Positions 1-5,125 of a DNA stretch of 5,166 nt are shown in pieces (positions within the stretch are counted from its first letter, which is position 1; every line of letters starts with the position of its first letter). The stretch comes from CAZOOR01 sp964581505. GTDB taxonomy: Bacteria > Bacteroidota > Ignavibacteria > Kapaibacteriales > UBA2268. The translations under genes and the position numbers were made by a program. The notes beneath the pieces were generated by a model that ran no database searches, was not told the DNA's origin, and saw nothing but the letters and a program-made list of their open reading frames with translations. The stretch is taken from NCBI GenBank assembly GCA_964581505.1, contig CAZOOR010000106.1, forward strand, positions 1 through 5,166, written 5' to 3'.

Positions 1-131
1 TAGAATGACAGGTATATAATAATCAATAGGGTGAACATCATCTACAGGAAGAGGGGACGAACAGCCAACACGTCCGTAAATCCCCTAATAATAGATAGAA
101 CTTAAAAGGCAATTGATTTTATTACATAAAG
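1..131. other. Left-edge intergenic stretch with overlapping inverted repeats
   Basis: No supported gene is visible here. Two mutually exclusive stems share bases: GGACG (55-59) with CGTCC (71-75), and AGGGGA (52-57) with TCCCCT (81-86). On the minus strand a pair of ATG codons at 41 and 38 opens a hydrophobic frame (MMFTLLIIIPVIL) that runs off the edge. There is no purine-rich ribosome site before it, so I do not call it a gene. Confidence 0.35.
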
Positions 132-169
132 AAAAAAACAGTATTATGAATTTTAATGGCAAAATACTG
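132..169 (-). terminator. Likely intrinsic terminator after batC
   Basis: On the minus strand CAGTATT (169-163) pairs with AATACTG (145-139) across a 17-base loop. A T-rich run, TTTTTTTC (138-131), follows directly. It starts 32 bases past the batC stop. The stem is short (7 bp, two G-C pairs), so termination may be weak, but position and T tract fit the end of the rlmB-batB-batC transcript. Confidence 0.5.
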
Positions 170-200
170 ATCAGACAGAGTTTAATTTACACTACCCAAA

Positions 201-935
201 TTACCAGTTCTTTTCTAATTTAGTATTGGATTTTGCCTTCTTCTTTTGTAATTGCTTTTGCAATTTCTTCTCTTCATTTTTTAGAGCTTTCAGGATACGC
301 TCGGCATCTTTTTTGGAAATCTTCTGTTGCTGTTGTTTCTGTTGCTGTTGTTGTTTGTTCTGTTTCTTCTTCTGTTGTTGTTCCTGATTTTGTTTCTGTT
401 GTTCTTGATTTTTCTTATCTTTTTTATTTTTATCTTTATTCTGTTTGTTCTTTTTGTTTTGCTTGTTTTTATCGTTTTTATTCTTATTCTGTTTCTTTTG
501 TTGTTGCTGACGTTTAAGCATAAGTTTTGCATATTGCAAGTTATATTTGGTATCCAAATCATCGGGATTATTAATAAGAGCTTTTTTATATGCCTGAATT
601 GATTTTTCGAAATCTTTCTTTTCGAGATATGAATTCCCCAAATTGTGATAGACCTTTGCCAAATCGTTTTTATCTTTTAATGAAGTGGAAAGATTGATAT
701 ACTTATCGCTCGCCTCGCCATATTGTCCCTGCTTGTATAAAGCATTGCCTATATTGTATTCGGCTTTGTATTGTTTCTTATTGCTTTCCTGAGCTTTGCG
801 ATATTCCAGTTCGGCTTTTTTATATTTTTTTGTCTTATAATACTTATTTCCTTGCCGCAGATGTTTTTTATAATCCTTAGCGGAAAGAGATGAAATACCG
901 ACAAATAATATTAATAGATAAATTAATGCTCTCAT
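201..935 (-). CDS. batC: BatC-like TPR protein with K/N/Q-rich tail
   Basis: This is a 244-residue exported or membrane-anchored TPR protein, assigned to the BatC family of the Bacteroides aerotolerance (bat) operon. Residues 1-19 form a signal peptide (hydrophobic core LIYLLILFVGI, likely cleavage after SLSA). Three tetratricopeptide repeats follow at about residues 24-57, 58-92 and 93-126; the third carries the typical YHNLGNSYLEKKDFEKSIQA pattern. Residues 141-205 are almost only Lys, Asn and Gln. The tail from about 206 (ISKKDAERILKALKNEEKKL) resembles the conserved end of BatC proteins. The start codon overlaps the batB stop (ATGA), so translation is probably coupled, and an AAGGAG sits 12 bases upstream. 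By family knowledge, TPRs mediate protein contacts, and a partnership with BatB in the periplasm is inferred. The exact biochemical role of Bat proteins is unknown. The family call rests on architecture and context; a generic TPR protein is the alternative. Confidence 0.8.
   Translation of the reverse strand: MRALIYLLILFVGISSLSAKDYKKHLRQGNKYYKTKKYKKAELEYRKAQESNKKQYKAEYNIGNALYKQGQYGEASDKYINLSTSLKDKNDLAKVYHNLGNSYLEKKDFEKSIQAYKKALINNPDDLDTKYNLQYAKLMLKRQQQQKKQNKNKNDKNKQNKKNKQNKDKNKKDKKNQEQQKQNQEQQQKKKQNKQQQQQKQQQQKISKKDAERILKALKNEEKKLQKQLQKKKAKSNTKLEKNW
321..515 (-). repeat. Low-complexity K/N/Q coding tract in batC
   Basis: About 195 bases encode BatC residues 141-205, made almost only of AAA, AAC/AAT, CAA and CAG codons. 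As a result the plus strand is nearly all pyrimidine plus isolated G (runs such as TGTTGCTGTTGTTTC). It is an impure CAA/CAG/AAA repeat and not a perfect tandem array, but it could expand or contract. The strong strand asymmetry also produces long spurious open frames on the plus strand here, which are not genes. Confidence 0.85.
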
Positions 936-1990
936 TTTGAACTCAAACTCCTTGTTTCAACAAATCTGTTAATACGTCCGACAAAACGATTGGAGCGATT
1001 GCTAATAAAGAAATCAATGAGTAATAAAAACAATGCTAATCCCGCAAGATATTGAAACTTGTCATCATAATCCGTGAATAGCTGTGAACTGAATTCCGTT
1101 TTGTCTATACCTGCAAGTTTATCAATTAAATCGGAAAGATTTGCATCGTTATTGCCTGCCATAATGAAATCGCCACCACCAGCCGATGCAATCTGCTGTA
1201 GAAGTTCGGGGTTTAATCGCGATGTAACGAGCGAACCCATAGCATCTTTGATAAATCCTATTTTCCTATGATTACGAATAAGAGGCACAGGCGCCCCGTT
1301 GGAACTTCCCATTCCGATAGTAAAGACCGTAAATCCTTTTGCGGTGGCTTCCTCCGCCATCGAAACGGCATTGTCCTCATGGTTTTCGCCGTCAGTTATT
1401 ATTAATAAAGTCTTTTTTACCTTATCATCTGTTTTAAATTTATTGACTGCAATATCAATAGCCTTGCCGATAGCCGTTCCCTGCTTTTGTATTAAATCCG
1501 TCTCAATTACGCTAAGGAATAGTTTGGCGGCGGCATAGTCGGTTGTGAGTGGCAACTGCACAAAAGCATCACCGGCAAAGACAATCAAGCCTATTCTGTC
1601 GGATTGCATTTTGTCAATCAATCTCGAAATAGTTTGTTTTGCTCTTTCCAGACGATTGGGTTTAATATCTTCTGCCAGCATACTGTTGGATATATCAAGC
1701 GCAATAATGACATCAATTCCTTTGCGTTTATATTCCGAAAGTTTGCTTCCTATTTGTGGGTTAGCCAATGTAAGAATGATTGAAGCAAGCACAATCATAG
1801 CAATTGAAAAACGCAGCCACGGTTTATATTTGGAGTAATCCGTTATTAGGGTATTCACCAGTCTGTTGTCTCCAAATCGGGCAAGTATTCTTTTCCGGCG
1901 GCTACGCAACAAATAGAATAGGAAATACATTGCCGGTATCAGCAATAAAAAATATAGATATATTTCTCTTTCAAACCTAAACATTTTCAT
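932..1990 (-). CDS. batB: BatB-like VWA-domain membrane protein
   Basis: This 352-residue inner-membrane protein has the BatA/BatB layout. Two N-terminal membrane helices lie at about residues 10-28 and 61-76, with a basic RSRRKR stretch between them. A von Willebrand factor A domain follows at about 92-295, and a C-terminal membrane helix at about 314-330. The metal-ion-dependent adhesion site is intact: DISNS at 99-103, Thr172 in QGTAIG and Asp200 in TDGEN. The stretches RFGDNRLV, PQIGSKL and VFAGDAFVQLPLTTDY are typical of BatB. VWA domains bind protein ligands through a divalent metal, and in this family the domain is expected on the periplasmic side. No batA, moxR or DUF58 gene lies upstream in this window; rlmB does instead. 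The ATG at 1990 gives MKMFRF; the Met two codons later is also possible, as many homologues begin MFRF. The alternative is BatA, which I consider less likely because a TPR gene follows directly. Confidence 0.87.
   Translation of the reverse strand: MKMFRFEREIYLYFLLLIPAMYFLFYLLRSRRKRILARFGDNRLVNTLITDYSKYKPWLRFSIAMIVLASIILTLANPQIGSKLSEYKRKGIDVIIALDISNSMLAEDIKPNRLERAKQTISRLIDKMQSDRIGLIVFAGDAFVQLPLTTDYAAAKLFLSVIETDLIQKQGTAIGKAIDIAVNKFKTDDKVKKTLLIITDGENHEDNAVSMAEEATAKGFTVFTIGMGSSNGAPVPLIRNHRKIGFIKDAMGSLVTSRLNPELLQQIASAGGGDFIMAGNNDANLSDLIDKLAGIDKTEFSSQLFTDYDDKFQYLAGLALFLLLIDFFISNRSNRFVGRINRFVETRSLSSK
948..953 (-). promoter_or_regulatory. Shine-Dalgarno (AAGGAG) of batC
   Basis: AAGGAG on the minus strand lies inside the last codons of batB, 12 bases before the batC ATG. 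It is the strongest ribosome-binding sequence in the window. The spacing is longer than ideal, so it may act together with coupling through the ATGA overlap. Confidence 0.4.
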
Positions 1991-2066
1991 TCACTATCAA
2001 TATTACATCAGTGTTTTTTGACGAATAAAAAAGCATCTTAATATATTTGAATAATACTCTTTTTGT

Positions 2067-2837
2067 TTATTTTTCCTTTTCTGCCATTCTTTGCCGAACA
2101 GCTTCATACAGAATTAGGGCGGCGGAAACGGAAGCATTGAGCGAATCAATATTACCCAAAAGCGGAATTTTCAGCAGAATATCACAATGCTTTCTGGTTG
2201 ATGGACGAATGCCTTTGCCTTCACTGCCGATAACAATGGCAATGGGTGTATCGTAGAATGTTTGTGTATAATATTTCTCCGCTGTTATATCAGTACCAAG
2301 TACCCAGAAACCACGCTCTTTTAGTTTTTCGATAGCCTGTACCAAGCTGTCCACTTTTGCTACTGAAATAATTTCCAATGCACCGGCTGATGCTTTGATA
2401 GCAGTCGGGCTAATGGGTGCGGAATTCTTTGATGTAGTGATTAAGCCAATCCCGCCTGCGCACTCAATTGAGCGAGCAATAGCCCCAAGATTCTGCGGGT
2501 CGGAAATTTCATCAAGCAGTACAATTAGCGGTTTCTCGTCTTTCTCGAATGCACGATTAATTAGTTCGTCAATTGAGAGCAAATCGAATGTTCGGAGCAA
2601 AGCAATGACGCCCTGCGATTTTCCCTTAGGTATCTGCGCATTTTTTTCAAGTGTTTGGAATTTGCGTTTATCAATTTTTGCAACTGATATTTTATTTTTT
2701 TTTGCTTGGGAAAAAATTCGATTTATGTTTTCGCCCTGACTTCCGAAAGCAATAAAAATCTTCTCAATTTTTTTTTCACTCCTTATTGCTTCCAGAATTG
2801 CATTCCTACCATATAGATAAATTTCTTTAAATTTCAT
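2067..2837 (-). CDS. rlmB: 23S rRNA 2'-O-ribose methyltransferase RlmB (SpoU/TrmH family)
   Basis: This 256-residue SPOUT-class methyltransferase uses S-adenosylmethionine to methylate a ribose 2'-OH. RlmB acts on G2251 (E. coli numbering) of 23S rRNA in the peptidyl-transferase P loop. The N-terminal substrate-binding domain (about 1-80) starts with YLYGRNAILEAI, typical of RlmB. The knotted SpoU domain follows with its three motifs: motif 1 at 109-122 (DEISDPQNLGAIAR, with Asn116 and Arg122), motif 2 at 199-212 (IAIVIGSEGKGIRP) and motif 3 at 224-240 (IPLLGNIDSLNASVSAA, with Ser232, Asn234 and Ser236). Length is close to the E. coli protein (about 243). It is divergent from queF with only 37 bases between starts. 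No Shine-Dalgarno is visible, but a promoter-like pair lies upstream. It precedes batB by 76 bases and may be co-transcribed with it. The A-rich N-terminal coding part contains two runs of nine A. Another SpoU-family rRNA methyltransferase specificity is the alternative. Confidence 0.9.
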   Translation of the reverse strand: MKFKEIYLYGRNAILEAIRSEKKIEKIFIAFGSQGENINRIFSQAKKNKISVAKIDKRKFQTLEKNAQIPKGKSQGVIALLRTFDLLSIDELINRAFEKDEKPLIVLLDEISDPQNLGAIARSIECAGGIGLITTSKNSAPISPTAIKASAGALEIISVAKVDSLVQAIEKLKERGFWVLGTDITAEKYYTQTFYDTPIAIVIGSEGKGIRPSTRKHCDILLKIPLLGNIDSLNASVSAALILYEAVRQRMAEKEK

Positions 2838-2844
2838 ATATTTG
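2837..2844 (+). promoter_or_regulatory. Candidate -7 promoter element of queF
   Basis: TATATTTG matches the Bacteroidota -7 consensus TAnnTTTG exactly and lies 30 bases before the queF ATG, leaving a short leader of about 25 bases. No clear TTTG is present at the expected upstream distance. Its first base is also the first base of the rlmB start codon on the other strand. A region this AT-rich can give the match by chance. Confidence 0.45.
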
Positions 2845-2868
2845 CTTTTGTTAACATTGAATAAACGG

Positions 2869-2900
2869 CAAATTATGAAAGAAATAGAAACATTTCCAAA
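2869..2900 (-). promoter_or_regulatory. Candidate rlmB promoter
   Basis: On the minus strand TTTG (2900-2897) is followed after 20 bases by ATAATTTG (2876-2869). This approximates the Bacteroidota consensus TTTG / TAnnTTTG with its usual spacing; the TTTG part of the -7 is exact, the TA part is shifted by one base. Transcription would begin about 25 bases before the rlmB ATG. The element overlaps the queF start codon. Confidence 0.35.
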
Positions 2901-3225
2901 TCCAAAACGAGAAAGACCATATATAATTACTCACGTCAATCCCGAATTTACATCGGTTTGCCCTATAACCGGCTTACCTGATTTCGGTACAATCACTGTA
3001 AAATACACAGCTGACGAGCTTTGCCTTGAACTTAAATCGCTTAAATATTATTTTTTGGAATTTAGAAATAAGGGAATATTTTACGAAGATGTAACTAATC
3101 AAATTCTTGATGATTTGGTTGAAGCATGCAAACCACTCGAAATGGAAATTATTTCAGAATTTTCAACTCGCGGCGGAATGCATACGATTATCAATGCAAA
3201 ATATGTGAAATCGGAACAGGAATAA
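2875..3225 (+). CDS. queF: NADPH-dependent 7-cyano-7-deazaguanine reductase QueF (type I)
   Basis: This is a cytosolic enzyme of the tunnelling (T-fold) family that reduces the nitrile of preQ0 to the amine of preQ1, using two NADPH, on the route to queuosine in tRNA. The 116-residue protein has the nucleophile Cys29 and proton donor Asp36 in CPITGLPDFGT. The QueF motif ELKSLKYYFLEFRN begins at residue 52, followed by FYED at 69-72 and RGGMHT near the end. The B. subtilis enzyme reads FHED where this one reads FYED; as I recall, Tyr occurs in other short QueF proteins. It is the unimodular type I form, shorter than the B. subtilis protein (about 165). I chose the ATG at 2875: an in-frame TTG at 2842 would give a poorly conserved extension and lies within the promoter candidate. 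queD follows after 4 bases, so both are surely co-transcribed. GTP cyclohydrolase FolE shares the fold but lacks the QueF motif. Confidence 0.93.
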   Translation: MKEIETFPNPKRERPYIITHVNPEFTSVCPITGLPDFGTITVKYTADELCLELKSLKYYFLEFRNKGIFYEDVTNQILDDLVEACKPLEMEIISEFSTRGGMHTIINAKYVKSEQE

Positions 3226-3229
3226 TTGT

Positions 3230-3652
3230 ATGAGAACGAGAATAGGAAAAGAATTTATCTGGCAAATGAGCCATCGTCTTCCTTTTCATTCGGGAGGCTG
3301 CCGCAATATACACGGACATTCCTATATGATGAGGGTAGAGATTGAAGGTGAAATTGATAGCAATGGTATGGTTATGGATTATTATGCTCTTGAAACTATT
3401 GTTGCTCCGCTTATTGAGAAGATGGACCACTCATTTTGTGTTGATAGTGAGGATACGATAATGCTGAATTTCCTAAAAGAACAGGGATTTGATTATTATT
3501 TAGTTCCGTTTACCACAACGGCAGAGAATCTTGCAAAGCATATTACCGAACTAATAAAGCCGGAATTTATGAAGTTCGACAATTTGAGAACGATGAAAAT
3601 CAGAGTAAATGAAACGGCTGATGTCTTTGCTGAATTGGAAACTAGTTTATAA
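3230..3652 (+). CDS. queD: 6-carboxy-5,6,7,8-tetrahydropterin synthase QueD
   Basis: This 140-residue T-fold enzyme is predicted to convert 7,8-dihydroneopterin triphosphate to 6-carboxytetrahydropterin, the first dedicated step of preQ0/queuosine synthesis in the cytosol. The zinc ligands are His15 (MSHRLPF), His28 and His30 (IHGHSY). The catalytic Cys24 sits in a Cys-x3-His-Gly-His arrangement, as in E. coli QueD. The Asp66-His67 pair (MDHSF) and Glu128 (VNETAD), which should anchor the pterin ring, are present, as is the TTTAENLA helix at 95-102. A modest ribosome site (AGGA, 3218-3221) lies 8 bases before the ATG, within the end of queF. Adjacency to queF supports the queuosine role over 6-pyruvoyl-tetrahydropterin synthase, the main alternative in this family. 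queC and queE are not in the window. Confidence 0.92.
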   Translation: MRTRIGKEFIWQMSHRLPFHSGGCRNIHGHSYMMRVEIEGEIDSNGMVMDYYALETIVAPLIEKMDHSFCVDSEDTIMLNFLKEQGFDYYLVPFTTTAENLAKHITELIKPEFMKFDNLRTMKIRVNETADVFAELETSL

Positions 3653-3671
3653 TTTTTTACGGATAGACTTA

Positions 3672-4559
3672 GTGAGTGAATTATTTAAAAGAGTATTAGT
3701 AGCAATAATCGGCATACCTATTGCCGTTTTACTACTCTATGCGGGCGGTATTGCATTTACAATTGCCGTTATGTTTGTTTCTTCTTTGGCATTAATCGAA
3801 CTTTTCGATTTCTTTAAGAAGAAAGGTATTATTCCTTTTACAAAGACTGCAATTGCCGCAAATATCGTTCTGATATTTGCAACATATCTATTTATTAATA
3901 ATTCTCTGAAAGAACAATATAATGAGTTGCTTCTATTTTCTTTGTTGTTTCTCATCATTCTTTTATTTTTGCTAAAAGGACTATGGAGTAAAAAACAAGG
4001 TGCATTACTAAATATTATAGCATCTCTTGGCGGTTTTTTCTATATATCGCTGACATTTATCTTTTTAATATTATTGCGTGAATTCGGTAGTCTTTATTCA
4101 GTTATAAATAGAGGTATCAGTACAGATTCAAGTATCATCATAGGTAGGGAGGCAGAATTCCTGCTTAGCCTATTAATAGCAATATGGATATGCGACACGA
4201 TGGCATTTTTTGTAGGAAAATCAATAGGAAAGCATAAGCTCTTTCCGTCTGTCAGCCCCAAGAAGACTTGGGAGGGCGCAATAGGCGGTTTCATTGGTGC
4301 ATTGGGTGGTTTTATATTATGTACTCAGTTCCCATTTTTACTAAAAGGCTTTCCCCTAAAAGAAGCAATAATTATTGGTATAATAGTTGGAATAGTCGGG
4401 CAAATCGGCGACCTCTCCGAATCAAAATTGAAACGTGATGCAGGGGTCAAGGATTCCTCGTCAATTTTGCCCGGACACGGTGGCATTTTAGATAGATTTG
4501 ATAGTATTATGTTTGTCATTCCAATTATTTTTATTTATCTGTTTTTCACAAATTATTAG
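3672..4559 (+). CDS. cdsA: Phosphatidate cytidylyltransferase CdsA
   Basis: This integral membrane enzyme makes CDP-diacylglycerol from CTP and phosphatidic acid, the branch point for bacterial phospholipids. The family signature is complete near the C-terminus (residues 251-277): SKLKR, then KDSSSILPGHGGILDRFD, with the Asp and Lys residues that bind the metal and CTP. Upstream lie the family stretches CDTMAFFVGKSIGKHKL (about 174-190) and SPKKTWEG (195-202). The rest is a series of hydrophobic helices, about eight. I chose GTG at 3672, giving 295 residues starting MSELFKRV, close to E. coli CdsA (285). It lies 19 bases after queD with a weak GGA 8 bases upstream. The open frame extends up to an ATG at 3609, but that start would overlap queD by 44 bases and add 21 polar residues before the first helix. 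The gene is probably co-transcribed with queF and queD. Confidence 0.93.
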   Translation: MSELFKRVLVAIIGIPIAVLLLYAGGIAFTIAVMFVSSLALIELFDFFKKKGIIPFTKTAIAANIVLIFATYLFINNSLKEQYNELLLFSLLFLIILLFLLKGLWSKKQGALLNIIASLGGFFYISLTFIFLILLREFGSLYSVINRGISTDSSIIIGREAEFLLSLLIAIWICDTMAFFVGKSIGKHKLFPSVSPKKTWEGAIGGFIGALGGFILCTQFPFLLKGFPLKEAIIIGIIVGIVGQIGDLSESKLKRDAGVKDSSSILPGHGGILDRFDSIMFVIPIIFIYLFFTNY

Positions 4560-4599
4560 ATAAGAGGAAAAAATATTTTTAAAATTTGATTTTTATCCA

Positions 4600-4607
4600 T
4601 AAATTTG
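4600..4607 (+). promoter_or_regulatory. Candidate -7 promoter element of secG
   Basis: TAAATTTG matches TAnnTTTG exactly and lies 36 bases before the secG ATG, in the 84-base gap after cdsA, where no terminator for cdsA is visible. The upstream position expected for TTTG holds only a T run (4576-4580). It suggests secG can be transcribed independently of the que-cdsA genes. AT-rich sequence makes chance matches likely. Confidence 0.4.
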
Positions 4608-4643
4608 TAGTTCTATAAGTTTTATAAACGGAGAAATTGAAAT

Positions 4644-4994
4644 ATGTATGAAATAGCATTAATTTTAATAATACTAATATCACTATTTACAATCATCGTT
4701 GTTTTATTACAACCGGGCAAAGGTGATTTAACTGCAACATTCGGCGGTCTCAGTAGTCAGTTTGGCTCAATGTTCGGAATGCAGAAAACCAAGAACATAT
4801 TAACGACAACAACTAAAGTTCTCGTTGGCGCTCTATTTTTATTAGCTCTTATTGTAAATAAATTCTTTGTCGGCTCTGTTACCGATACGCATCAGGCAAT
4901 TAAACCCATAACAGAGGGTGCTAAAATTCCTGCCGGCAATATTGCACCGCCACCGGTCAAGAAAATGCCGAACGCTCAACCTAAGAAAAAATAA
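4644..4994 (+). CDS. secG: Preprotein translocase subunit SecG
   Basis: SecG is the small accessory subunit of the SecYEG channel in the inner membrane and assists SecA-driven export. This 116-residue protein has the family layout. A first membrane helix spans about 3-22, followed by the conserved cytoplasmic loop LLQPGKGDLTATFGG and the Gly/Ser/Phe-rich SSQFGSMFG (37-45). Next comes TKNILTTTT (49-57), which leads into the second helix at about 56-74. Residues 78-116 form a Pro/Lys-rich tail (IAPPPVKKMPNAQPKKK), longer than needed for the core fold and common in variable form in this family. A GGAG (4630-4633) ten bases before the ATG could serve as ribosome site. The gene is followed by a strong terminator and ends the plus-strand block. 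Confidence 0.93.
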   Translation: MYEIALILIILISLFTIIVVLLQPGKGDLTATFGGLSSQFGSMFGMQKTKNILTTTTKVLVGALFLLALIVNKFFVGSVTDTHQAIKPITEGAKIPAGNIAPPPVKKMPNAQPKKK

Positions 4995-5018
4995 TCTGCA
5001 TTAAGATATTATAATTTT

Positions 5019-5060
5019 AAAAGAGGCTGTCTCATTTGTTGGGGGCAGCCTCTTTTTTTT
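5019..5060 (+). terminator. Strong intrinsic terminator after secG
   Basis: AAAAGAGGCTG (5019-5029) pairs perfectly with CAGCCTCTTTT (5046-5056), an 11-bp stem that can extend by a G-U and a C-G pair into the loop. The T run continues to 5060 (eight T in a row from 5053). It lies 24 bases after the secG stop and should end the que-cdsA-secG transcript. Confidence 0.9.
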
Positions 5061-5064
5061 GGTT

Positions 5065-5095
5065 AAAACAAAACCGCACCCTAAAGGATGCGGTT
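5065..5095 (-). terminator. Minus-strand hairpin, probable terminator of a convergent gene
   Basis: On the minus strand AACCGCA (5095-5089) pairs with TGCGGTT (5078-5072), followed by TTGTTTTAA. The stem can continue inward past one C-A mismatch with TCC/GGA-type pairs (5080-5082 with 5085-5087). The T-rich side lies only on the minus strand, so it would serve a gene entering from beyond the right edge. No such gene is visible in this window. Confidence 0.6.
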
Positions 5096-5125
5096 AGTGT
5101 GTATGATGTATTGGGGAATGTGGTT

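Noticed and set aside
1..111. Plus-strand frame after the TAG at position 1 (36 codons, includes RVNIIYRKRGRTAN)
   Set aside because: No plausible start codon or ribosome site, short, and not recognisable as a protein.
321..515. CRISPR array or true tandem repeat
   Set aside because: Units are irregular 3- to 6-base codon repeats in a reading frame, with no spaced direct repeats.
233..517. Second plus-strand open frame over batC, Val/Ser/Phe-rich
   Set aside because: Same cause: the other strand is a well-supported TPR gene with a signal peptide and an ATGA overlap to batB.
327..602. Plus-strand open frame of 91 codons, almost all Leu, Phe, Ile and Val
   Set aside because: It is the antisense shadow of the K/N/Q codons of batC; the bias fully explains both the lack of stops and the hydrophobic translation.
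1998..2005. Near-match TAATATTG on the minus strand as a batB promoter
   Set aside because: It ends 7 bases before the batB ATG, leaving essentially no leader, and no -33 element is in place.
2042..2049. Perfect TATATTTG promoter-like element on the plus strand
   Set aside because: It faces antisense into rlmB with no plus-strand gene downstream; AT-rich intergenic DNA gives such matches by chance.
2842..2874. TTG start 11 codons upstream for queF
   Set aside because: The extension (LLLTLNKRQI) is not like QueF, and it coincides with the promoter candidate; ATG 2875 gives the usual MKEIETF-type start.
3191..3430. Minus-strand open frame of 79 codons across the queF-queD junction
   Set aside because: It spans the end of queF and the zinc motif of queD, both strongly supported on the plus strand; no family resemblance.
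4569..4580. AAAAATATTTTT palindrome after cdsA as a terminator
   Set aside because: It has no G-C pairs and no usable loop; it is just AT-rich sequence, so cdsA to secG read-through stays possible.
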